Source: an uncultured Bryobacterales bacterium (lineage in GTDB: Bacteria > Acidobacteriota > Terriglobia > Bryobacterales > UBA6623). From it: a stretch of 10,020 nt of DNA. Below, piece by piece: positions 1 through 6,358 of this stretch (its first letter is position 1; every line of letters starts with the position of its first letter). A model generated the notes under the pieces. That model had not been told where the DNA came from, searched no databases, and worked only from the letters and a program-made list of their open reading frames with translations. A program made the position numbers and the translations under genes. The stretch is from positions 1 to 10,020 of the forward strand of contig CAMPKL010000082.1 of assembly GCA_946887065.1 (NCBI GenBank). Reading direction: 5' to 3'.

Positions 1-2698
1 TCGAGATCGACCCGAAGCTCATCGCTCCCGTGCAAAACCGCTTCACGATTTCGCTTGCGGGCTCCACTTCCTCTAGCGGAACGGGCTCGCTCGCGTACTT
101 GAAATCAAACAGTCCCCTCAGCGTGCAAAGCTCCCGATTGGAGCCGTTGATCAAGTCGGCATACTCTTCGTACGTCGAGTACCGATTCTGCTGAACCGCG
201 TGCTGCAACTTCGAAACCGTCTGCGGGTTGAGCAGATGCTTTTCGCCGCGCACCCGGAAATGATACTTGCCGCCCACATCCAAATTGATATCGGAATCCG
301 TTACCGGCAGATACGCCCGCCGGTGACGCTCCAACGTCTCTTGCGCGATCACATCCATCCCGACGCCTTCGATCTGCGAAGCCGTACCCGTAAAGTAGCG
401 GTCAATCACGTGCCGGTTGAGTCCCACGGCCTCAAAGATCTGCGCTCCTAGATAGGACTGCACGGTCGAAATGCCCATCTTGGACATCGTCTTCAGCAGA
501 CCCTTCTTGATCGCGCCGCGGTAGTTCTCAACGGCTTTTTCAAGGCTAAGATTCGGCGAAAGCTGATCCGCTCGATGCAAATCCTCCAGGCTCTCGTAAG
601 CGAGGTAAGGGTTGACCGCGTTGGCGCCGTACCCGATCAGCAAGCAGAAGTGCATGACTTCGCGCGCTTCACCTGTTTCCGCGACGATGCCGACCTTACC
701 GCGGTTTGCCTTGCGGATCAGATAGTGGTGTACCGCCGCGGTAGCCAAGAGGCTGGGAATCCCCGCCTGCTCTTTATCCATTCCCCGATCGGACAGGATA
801 AGAATGCCGTAGCCGGCGCGGGCTGCTTCGTCAGCCTCTTCGCAGAGCCGCTGCAGCGCCCGTTCCAGTCCCTTCGCGCCGTCGGCCGCCGGGAACAACG
901 TCTTCAAAGTCTTGGCGCCGAAGCGCATGTTGCCCTGCTCGGGCTCGCCGACTTCACGCAGCTTCTCCAACTGCTCATTCGTCAGCACGGGCGACTTTGC
1001 TCGGACTACATGAGCGTGGCTTTCCTGCTCGTCAAACAGGTTGCCTTGCGGGCCAATGTAGACATAGGTCGACATCACCAGCTCTTCGCGGATCGGATCC
1101 ACGGCCGGATTCGTGACTTGCGCGAACAGTTGCTTAAAGTAGTTGAACAGCAGCTGGGAGTGGTCCGACAGACACGCCAACGGCACGTCCACGCCCATCG
1201 ATCCAATCGGCTCCTGACCCTTCTCCGCCATGGGAGCGAGCAGCACCCGGATGTCCTCCAAGGTGTAGCCGAAGGCCCTCTGCCTTTCAATCAGCGTGTC
1301 GAAGTCCGTCTCGCTGACCTGTTTGGGCGCCCGCATGTCTGATACATCGAGCATTTGCCTGTCCAGCCACTGCCCGTAGGGCTTTCTAGCCGCTAACTGC
1401 CGCTTAATCTCTTCATCGCCGATGATTCGCCCCTCGAGCGTATCGACGAGGAACATGCGGCCGGGCTGCAATCGGCCTTTTTGCCGAACCTGCTCGGGTT
1501 CAATTTCCGCTATGACCCCGGTCTCGGAGGCCAGCACGACCAAGTCGTCGTGCGTCACCCAATACCGTGAAGGTCGCAGCCCGTTCCGGTCCAAGTTCCC
1601 GCCCACGAATCGGCCATCGGTAAAAACGATGGACGCCGGTCCGTCCCACGGCTCCATCATCGTGGCGTGATACTCGTAAAAGGCCTTCTTGTCGTCCGGC
1701 ATGAGGTCGTGAGAACTCCAGGCCTCGGGGATCATCATCGCGAGCGCGTGCGCCGGCGTCCTGCCGCCCTGGATCAAAACTTCCAGCGCGTTGTCGGCCA
1801 TCGTTGAGTCCGAGCCGTCCATGTCGATGATCGGCTTCAGCTTGTCCAGGTCGGCGCCGAACAACTCAGACTCAAACGTCGCCTCTCTCGCCCGCATCCA
1901 GTTCGCGTTACCGCGGACGGTATTGATTTCGCCGTTATGCGCCAGGTAGCGGAAAGGCTGAGCGCGCTCCCAGGTCGGGAATGTATTCGTCGAAAAGCGT
2001 TGATGAACCAAAGCGATCGCCGACTTGAAATCCGGATCGTTGAGGTCGAGGTAATATTTCTGGATCTGCGGGGCAATCAACAACCCCTTGTAGACAATGG
2101 TCCGGGCGGACATTGTGGCCGGATAAAACCGCGCTAGCTGCTGCTCGACGGATGCCGCCATCGTACGCTTGCGAATCACATAGAGCTTGCGTTCCCAGCT
2201 GTCCGCCGAGAGGCTTTCGTAGCCGTCGCCGCGCCCGATGAATACTTGTTCGATCGCCGGCTCCGACTCCCTCGCTAGCCAACCGATCGCCGACGAGTCG
2301 ACGGGGGCCTCGCGCCAGCCCAAGACACGTTGTCCTTCTTCTTGGACAATCTGCTGCACCATCCGGCGCGCGTGGAGGCGATCCTCCCTGTCCTTGGACA
2401 GAAAGAGCATGCCCACTCCGTAGACGCCCGCCTCGGGGAGTTCAAAACCAAGCGCCGCGGTCTGTTTCTTGAAGAACTCATGCGGTATCTGGATCAACAG
2501 TCCCGCGCCATCCCCTGTATCGGGATCGCAGCCGCAGGCGCCGCGATGTTCCAGGTTTACTAGAACCTGGACGCCTTGGTCGATGATCTTGTGGCTCGCA
2601 CGTCCTTGAATATCGGCGACGAAGCCGATACCGCACGCGTCGTGCTCAAAGCAAGGGTCGTAAAGGCCCTGCTTCGGCGGCAGTCCATATCGAGACAT
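1..2698 (-). CDS. gltB: Glutamate synthase large (alpha) subunit, N-terminal 899 codons, runs off left edge
   Basis: The large subunit of glutamate synthase hydrolyses glutamine in its N-terminal domain and passes the ammonia to 2-oxoglutarate at an FMN site, making glutamate for cytoplasmic nitrogen assimilation (GS-GOGAT cycle). I read the minus-strand frame from 2698 to the left edge without a stop or shift. A short propeptide precedes the N-terminal nucleophile Cys22 (DACGIGFVAD). The class-II amidotransferase block HQRFSTNTFPTWERAQ starts at about residue 232, followed by LAHNGEINT at about 252 and RGNANWM. The central domain follows, with PIREELVMS and YIGPQGNL. The frame leaves the window at ASEIVKRFCTGAMSFGSIS (residues 881-899), the start of the FMN-binding synthase domain. 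The family is about 1,500 residues long, so roughly 40% is missing. The start is fixed by GGGAG (2708-2712) nine bases upstream and by homology. A gltD partner is not in the window. The leader and promoter are listed separately. Confidence 0.97.
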   Translation of the reverse strand, partial: MSRYGLPPKQGLYDPCFEHDACGIGFVADIQGRASHKIIDQGVQVLVNLEHRGACGCDPDTGDGAGLLIQIPHEFFKKQTAALGFELPEAGVYGVGMLFLSKDREDRLHARRMVQQIVQEEGQRVLGWREAPVDSSAIGWLARESEPAIEQVFIGRGDGYESLSADSWERKLYVIRKRTMAASVEQQLARFYPATMSARTIVYKGLLIAPQIQKYYLDLNDPDFKSAIALVHQRFSTNTFPTWERAQPFRYLAHNGEINTVRGNANWMRAREATFESELFGADLDKLKPIIDMDGSDSTMADNALEVLIQGGRTPAHALAMMIPEAWSSHDLMPDDKKAFYEYHATMMEPWDGPASIVFTDGRFVGGNLDRNGLRPSRYWVTHDDLVVLASETGVIAEIEPEQVRQKGRLQPGRMFLVDTLEGRIIGDEEIKRQLAARKPYGQWLDRQMLDVSDMRAPKQVSETDFDTLIERQRAFGYTLEDIRVLLAPMAEKGQEPIGSMGVDVPLACLSDHSQLLFNYFKQLFAQVTNPAVDPIREELVMSTYVYIGPQGNLFDEQESHAHVVRAKSPVLTNEQLEKLREVGEPEQGNMRFGAKTLKTLFPAADGAKGLERALQRLCEEADEAARAGYGILILSDRGMDKEQAGIPSLLATAAVHHYLIRKANRGKVGIVAETGEAREVMHFCLLIGYGANAVNPYLAYESLEDLHRADQLSPNLSLEKAVENYRGAIKKGLLKTMSKMGISTVQSYLGAQIFEAVGLNRHVIDRYFTGTASQIEGVGMDVIAQETLERHRRAYLPVTDSDINLDVGGKYHFRVRGEKHLLNPQTVSKLQHAVQQNRYSTYEEYADLINGSNRELCTLRGLFDFKYASEPVPLEEVEPASEIVKRFCTGAMSFGSIS

Positions 2699-2836
2699 AT
2701 TCTGTTTCTCCCAGTCGCGCTAGCAGCCCGGAATCTACCCCGTCGGTTGTTCCGATACCGGCGGGACCCTCCGGTTCCTGGCCGTACTGAGCCAGGCGTC
2801 CGGCGGAATGCGCGGTTTTGCTTGATGGAGACTTAG
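2699..2836 (-). promoter_or_regulatory. Long structured 5' leader of gltB
   Basis: If transcription starts just after the extended -10 at 2843-2848, gltB has an untranslated leader of about 137 nt. Its main element is a two-tier hairpin at 2767-2807. Read on the minus strand, the outer arm TCCGCCGG pairs with CCGGAGGG (one G-A mismatch, one G-U). An asymmetric internal loop (ACG / AA) follows, then CCTGGC pairs perfectly with GCCAGG around an 8-nt loop. Downstream, CGGT/ACCG and CCCG/CGGG can form a second, weaker helix just before the ribosome binding site GGGAG (2708-2712). No U-run follows either hairpin, so this is not an obvious terminator-type attenuator. I did not recognise a known riboswitch class. 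It may control translation or be a protein-binding site, or it may simply be GC-rich pairing. Confidence 0.4.
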
Positions 2837-2842
2837 AGCAAC

Positions 2843-2851
2843 ATAATAGCA
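2843..2851 (-). promoter_or_regulatory. Candidate extended -10 promoter for gltB
   Basis: On the minus strand the sequence reads TGCTATTAT: a TATTAT -10 box (five of six to consensus) with the TG extension one base upstream. A TTGACT lies at 2857-2862, but only 8 bases from the -10, so it is too close to act as its -35 box. Extended -10 promoters can work without a -35. The stretch is AT-rich compared with its surroundings and lies between the HDOD gene and gltB, which suggests gltB can be transcribed on its own. Confidence 0.4.
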
Positions 2852-2892
2852 GAGAAAGTCAACGACTCCTCACTATCAGTTTTACTAATGCA

Positions 2893-2907
2893 GCAGGTAC
2901 AGCCTGC
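2893..2907 (-). repeat. Inverted repeat just past the HDOD gene stop
   Basis: On the minus strand GCAGG-CTGTA-CCTGC forms a 5-bp stem seven bases after the HDOD stop codon. It sits inside a wider TGCAG...CTGCA symmetry. No T-run follows, so it is a poor rho-independent terminator. It could be a weak 3'-end hairpin or a protein-binding palindrome upstream of the gltB promoter. Confidence 0.25.
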
Positions 2908-2913
2908 ACTCGG

Positions 2914-3789
2914 CTATCGGTGAGAGCTAATGACGGCTAACGCCTCGGCGATTCGGCCGGAAAGAGCTTCGGTCTTTTTGAGTGCGGCATCGGCGTCATC
3001 AGCCCCTAGTTGAGCGATCACATCGGGCAACTCAGTTTTGTTTTTGAGTTCCACGGTTCCGTAACCAAGAGCGGCCGCGAGGTTGTCGGAAACGGCGATG
3101 AGCGAAGGGAGGCTGCCTTTCGCGAGTCCCTCTTCGTGATGGCTCGCGATGGCCTCGGTCATGTCAGCCGGAAGATTCCAGCTTTTGGACAGCCAGTGCC
3201 CGGCGCTGCAATGGTCAATCCCAAACAACTTCTTCTCCGTCGTTCGGAAGTCAAAATCGTTCGCCGGCGCCGCTGCGAGCAAAGTTTCATACTCATCCGG
3301 ATAGCACGCCAGCAACGCTAACCGTCCCACGTCGTGAAGCAGACCAGCCGTATAGGCGCGGGCCTTGCCTTGGCCGGCAAACTCGGCCAGATCCTCGGCT
3401 ATCAGGGCGCAGGCCACGCTGTGATCCCAACAACGCCGGAGCCCCTTGTGCTTCATAAGATTATGCGTGAACCGGCCGAGCGCAACCGTAAGCGCCAGCC
3501 GCTTCACTGCATCCCCACCCAGCACCACCACGGCGTGCGACACGCTATCGACGTGTCGGCTCAGTCCATAGAGCGGCGAGTTCGAGACCCGCAGGATTTC
3601 CGCCGCAAGGGCTGGATCCATCCGCAACAACTTGACCACATCCTTGACCGGAACGTCGCAGTCCAACAACCCCATCAGTTGAAGCGCTACCGCCGGAAAG
3701 GGCGGCAGATTCTTGATGGCCCAGGGTTGCGTCGAGGCATCCGCCGGCGGCTGGCTCAAAGACGGAGCGGTCGATTGGGGTAATGCCAT
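2914..3789 (-). CDS. HDOD-domain signal-transduction protein
   Basis: This 291-residue soluble protein consists mainly of one HDOD domain (about residues 25-235), an HD-related output domain found in bacterial signalling and stress proteins, usually without a proven enzyme activity. Diagnostic stretches are NLPPFPAVALQLMGLL (27-42), the MDPALAAEILRVSNSPLYG block (57-75) and LLHDVGRLALL with H152/D153. Further candidate metal ligands are H123 (WDHS), D192-H193 and H217-H218, so the HD-type metal set looks largely kept, which is not always so in HDOD proteins. There is no receiver, GGDEF or EAL domain, and no signal peptide or membrane segment. The open frame extends upstream to 3987, but ATG at 3789 is preferred. 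It has AAGGA (3801-3805) 11 bases upstream, the family homology begins after it, and the longer version would run into the divergent ABC gene. It may regulate motility, surface behaviour or cell-cycle functions as some relatives do, but nothing here shows the partner. Confidence 0.88.
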   Translation of the reverse strand: MALPQSTAPSLSQPPADASTQPWAIKNLPPFPAVALQLMGLLDCDVPVKDVVKLLRMDPALAAEILRVSNSPLYGLSRHVDSVSHAVVVLGGDAVKRLALTVALGRFTHNLMKHKGLRRCWDHSVACALIAEDLAEFAGQGKARAYTAGLLHDVGRLALLACYPDEYETLLAAAPANDFDFRTTEKKLFGIDHCSAGHWLSKSWNLPADMTEAIASHHEEGLAKGSLPSLIAVSDNLAAALGYGTVELKNKTELPDVIAQLGADDADAALKKTEALSGRIAEALAVISSHR

Positions 3790-3843
3790 GGCGGTCTCGT
3801 TCCTTACGACTCTTTTGGCACCTATCGGCCAAACCATGTGATT

Positions 3844-3871
3844 CTTATAGGCTCGACGAAAAGATGGACAA
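3844..3871 (-). promoter_or_regulatory. Candidate promoter for the HDOD gene
   Basis: On the minus strand TTGTCC (3866-3871) and TATAAG (3844-3849) are 16 bases apart. They match the sigma-70 -35 and -10 consensus at four and five of six positions. The predicted start near 3837 would give a leader of about 48 nt with the AAGGA ribosome binding site. The -35 overlaps the first codons of the divergent ABC ATPase, so the two genes may compete for this short intergenic region (74 bases). Confidence 0.35.
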
Positions 3872-4556
3872 GCCCCCTTTATTGGAGGTCGAGGATCTCC
3901 GCTTTCGGTACCCCGACGGAGCCGAAGCCCTTGCCGGCGTCGACTTCCGGCTGCACGAAGGTGAAACCATCGCCTTGCTGGGACCAAACGGCGCCGGCAA
4001 GACCACTTTCCTGCACATTCTCATCGGACTGCTTAGCGGGCTGGGACGCGTCGAGGTTATTGGACGGCCGCTGGATGGCGCGAACATCGCTTTCGCTCGG
4101 AGCCAAATCGGGCTTCTTTTCCAAGACTCCAACGACCAGTTGTTTATGCCCACCGTCGCCGAAGATATAGCTTTCGGTCCAGCCAACGCAGGTTATGAGG
4201 AACAAGAAGTACGCCGGCGCGTTCGCCGAGCACTCGCGACCGTCGGCCTAGTCGGACTGCAGGAGCGCGCTCCGCACCACCTCAGCGCGGGGCAGAAACG
4301 GCTTGCTGCCCTAGCCGGCATCCTGGCCATGGAGCCCAAGATCATCTTGCTCGACGAGCCGGCTACGTTTCTGGATCCTCCTGCTCGAGCCCACCTCATC
4401 GAAACGCTGCAAGCCTTGCCCCAAGCGAAGATTATCGTCACTCACGACATATCCTTGGCCAGAGCCCTCGCTCAAAGAGCCGTTTTCTTCGAGCGGGGCC
4501 GCATCGTCGCGGAAGGCTCCGTCGACGATGTCGTCCAGGCTCAATCCTGGCTCTAG
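3864..4556 (+). CDS. ABC transporter ATP-binding protein, CbiO/EcfA-like
   Basis: This is a 230-residue cytoplasmic ATPase that powers a membrane transporter. Walker A is GPNGAGKTT (40-48), the Q-loop glutamine is Q87 and the signature is LSAGQ (140-144, Ala in place of the usual second-position Gly). Walker B is IILLDEP (160-166), the D-loop is FLDP and the switch histidine is H194 (VTHD). The stretch FQDSNDQLFMPTVAEDIAFGPAN (split as residues 86-97 and 98-108) is the hallmark of the cobalt/nickel and ECF-type ATPases (CbiO, NikO, EcfA). However, no CbiM, CbiN or CbiQ-type gene lies in this window. Instead an ABC-2-type permease follows after five bases, so the two very likely form one transporter. 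ATG 3864 is chosen because homology begins there; an in-frame ATG at 3783 would overlap the divergent HDOD gene. No good ribosome binding site is visible. The substrate is unknown. Confidence 0.9.
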   Translation: MDKPPLLEVEDLRFRYPDGAEALAGVDFRLHEGETIALLGPNGAGKTTFLHILIGLLSGLGRVEVIGRPLDGANIAFARSQIGLLFQDSNDQLFMPTVAEDIAFGPANAGYEEQEVRRRVRRALATVGLVGLQERAPHHLSAGQKRLAALAGILAMEPKIILLDEPATFLDPPARAHLIETLQALPQAKIIVTHDISLARALAQRAVFFERGRIVAEGSVDDVVQAQSWL

Positions 4557-4561
4557 AGTCG

Positions 4562-5371
4562 ATGAAGCACAATGAGTCTGTGCGACGCTACCTGCGCCTC
4601 TTGGGGCAGTACTTCATGCAGTACTGCAAAGTTCGTCTGGAATACCGCGCCGATCTCATCGTCTCGGTGGCAACGACCCTCGTCGCCACCGGCCTCGGCC
4701 TCGCCCTCGTATTCATCCTGTTCAACCGCGACCACTCCGTCGCCGGTTGGAGTTTCGACGAAATCCTATTCCTCTACGGGTTCGGTCTCGTGCCGCTCGC
4801 CCTGTTCAACACGATCAGCGTCAATCTTTATTACTTCGGGCAGCTCTACATCATCGAAGGGAAATTTGACCGCGTCTTGCTGCGGCCCGTCCACTCCCTG
4901 TTCCAGGTGATGAGCGAACAGTTTCGGCTAGAAGCTCTCAGCGATGCCGTGGTAGGCGTTGCGCTCGTCGTTTACACGGGGCTTCGTCTCGACCTCAGTT
5001 TCAGCCCGCTGGCGATCGCCGCCGGAATCGGCGCCGCCGCCTGCGGCTTCGTCATCTACTTCGCGGTATTCTTACTGCTCACCTGCGTCTCGTTCTGGGT
5101 GGAAGACCGCATCGGCATCATCCCGCCGATCTACAATCTGCTTGCATTTGGACGCTACCCGCTGGACATCTATAACCCGCTCATTAAGGTATTGCTGAGT
5201 TGGGTCGTGCCTTTCGGCTTCGCCGCTTTCTATCCGTCCGCCCAGTTTCTGGGCCACGACGAATACGCCCACTATTTCTTGGCGATGCCGTTGGTGGCTG
5301 CCGCTTTCCTAGCTGCAGCGGTGGTACTGTGGAACCGCGGCGTCAATAACTACGCCAGCACCGGCTCATAG
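4562..5371 (+). CDS. ABC-2-type transporter permease (PF06182-like)
   Basis: This is a 269-residue inner-membrane protein with about six hydrophobic segments, at roughly 32-54, 68-90, 127-143, 147-175, 207-226 and 238-258. The first segment follows a short basic, cytoplasmic-looking N-terminus. The YYFGQLYIIEGKFDRVLLRP block (90-109) and the FGRYPLDIYNP block (196-206) are characteristic of the ABC2_membrane_6 permease family (formerly DUF990, COG3694). Members usually sit with a second permease (COG4587) and a longer ATPase (COG4586) and are presumed exporters with uncharacterised substrates. Here only one permease is present and the ATPase, five bases upstream, is short and CbiO-like. The transporter may be a homodimer of this permease with two ATPase copies. 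The gene ends three bases before the end of the convergent MauE-type gene, leaving no room for a separate terminator. Confidence 0.85.
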   Translation: MKHNESVRRYLRLLGQYFMQYCKVRLEYRADLIVSVATTLVATGLGLALVFILFNRDHSVAGWSFDEILFLYGFGLVPLALFNTISVNLYYFGQLYIIEGKFDRVLLRPVHSLFQVMSEQFRLEALSDAVVGVALVVYTGLRLDLSFSPLAIAAGIGAAACGFVIYFAVFLLLTCVSFWVEDRIGIIPPIYNLLAFGRYPLDIYNPLIKVLLSWVVPFGFAAFYPSAQFLGHDEYAHYFLAMPLVAAAFLAAAVVLWNRGVNNYASTGS

Positions 5372-5374
5372 CTT

Positions 5375-6280
5375 CTAGTTGACGATTCCGAGTTCCCGCA
5401 AGCTGCGGCCCATCTCCGGTTCTTCGAGATCAATCATCGTGTATCGCCGCAATACCTTGCCGTCTTCAATTGCAGCGGCATAAGGCACGTCATTGAACGG
5501 GAACGTTTCTTTCAGCAAGTCCAAGTCCGGCGAAAGCTTCACCTTGCCCGTCAATCCCGCGTCTGCCAGAAAACCGGGACCGAAGTCGAAGTCCTGCGTC
5601 GGCACACCGACGAAGTCCGCCGCGAACGTATATTTCGACAAATCCTTCCCGACGGCCAGGCAATGCAGACACGTCGGGTTGAAGAAGTAGAGGAACACCT
5701 TCCCCTGTCGCAGGTTGTACTCCTGGCCCTCAACCACGACCGTCGCCGGAACGTCGGTTCCACCCTCGGGACCGAACTTGTCGAAACCCAGTGCGACCGC
5801 CGCTAAGGCCAAGATTCCGAATAACACGAAGCGTGTCTGCCTGATCGCCGCCATCTTCGGCGCAAACCAAGCGGCAATCAGCGAAGCCGCGATCATCGCT
5901 CCGTCGCTCCAAAAAAAAGCCGGACCCACAGCGCGCTCCAGCCACGGGAAACAACTGCAATCCTCGCCCTGCAACGCGGTGTAGTTGACTGCCATGTAGG
6001 CCATGAACGCGAGCAACAGACCTGTCGAGACCAAGCCGCCCAACCGCCGCCAGGCGGGACGCAGCAGCAACACGCCCGCGAATAGCTCGCTCGTCGCCAC
6101 CGCCAGCGTCGCCGGCAGCGTCAACGCCGTCGGAAACAACAGCTGGCTCAGCTTCACCTGGAAGCCGCCAATATCGCTCAGCTTGTACAGTCCGGCGACG
6201 ATCCAGAGCAGCGCCATGACGCCCGCGCAAGTCCAACCGAGCGTGTTTTGCCAGCCGGGCAATTTCTGTGAGTCGTTCAT
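5375..6280 (-). CDS. MauE/DoxX-type membrane protein fused to a periplasmic thioredoxin domain
   Basis: This 301-residue protein has an N-terminal MauE/DoxX-like part with four membrane helices (about 15-34, 50-74, 82-102, 118-138). It carries a CSC motif (C108, C110 in GEDCSCFPWLE) at the loop where MauE relatives have a conserved Cys pair. A fifth helix (148-166) leads to a C-terminal thioredoxin-like domain: a beta strand VFLYFFNP, the redox motif CLHC (C204-C207) and a cis-proline at P266 (DVPYAAAI). MauE and the thioredoxin-like MauD act together in maturing methylamine dehydrogenase, and related proteins move electrons or disulfides across the membrane. I infer that this fusion is a self-contained thiol-disulfide relay. 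No methylamine dehydrogenase genes are visible, so the client is unknown. The start at 6280 is chosen because an upstream extension to 6472 would overlap the divergent ligase gene and has no recognisable content. No clear ribosome binding site is seen. Confidence 0.8.
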   Translation of the reverse strand: MNDSQKLPGWQNTLGWTCAGVMALLWIVAGLYKLSDIGGFQVKLSQLLFPTALTLPATLAVATSELFAGVLLLRPAWRRLGGLVSTGLLLAFMAYMAVNYTALQGEDCSCFPWLERAVGPAFFWSDGAMIAASLIAAWFAPKMAAIRQTRFVLFGILALAAVALGFDKFGPEGGTDVPATVVVEGQEYNLRQGKVFLYFFNPTCLHCLAVGKDLSKYTFAADFVGVPTQDFDFGPGFLADAGLTGKVKLSPDLDLLKETFPFNDVPYAAAIEDGKVLRRYTMIDLEEPEMGRSLRELGIVN

Positions 6281-6322
6281 GTGAAAAGGGTTAGACGAGA
6301 GAACCGCCCGCCGGATAGCCCT

Positions 6323-6351
6323 AGTATATCGACCAAATGCTACATTGGCAG
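6323..6351 (-). promoter_or_regulatory. Candidate promoter for the MauE-thioredoxin gene
   Basis: On the minus strand CTGCCA (6346-6351) and TATACT (6323-6328) are spaced by 17 bases. The -10 matches the sigma-70 consensus at five of six positions and the -35 at four. The expected start near 6316 gives a leader of about 36 nt. The divergent ligase gene would start at 6359, so the intergenic region is shared. I did not find an equally good plus-strand promoter. Confidence 0.4.
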
Positions 6352-6358
6352 ATTCTGT

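Noticed and set aside
575..1342. 255-residue plus-strand open frame
   Set aside because: It lies fully antisense to the well-supported gltB frame and its translation shows no domain; it is a product of GC-rich codon structure.
2699..2790. Cobalamin-riboswitch-like stretch (GGTCCCGCCGGT) in the gltB leader
   Set aside because: The rest of the cobalamin core, including the CGGTG and AGGGAA elements, is missing, and gltB is not a usual target.
3790..3987. N-terminal extension of the HDOD protein to an upstream ATG
   Set aside because: The extension is Arg-rich and non-homologous, overlaps the divergent ABC ATPase, and a ribosome binding site supports the start at 3789.
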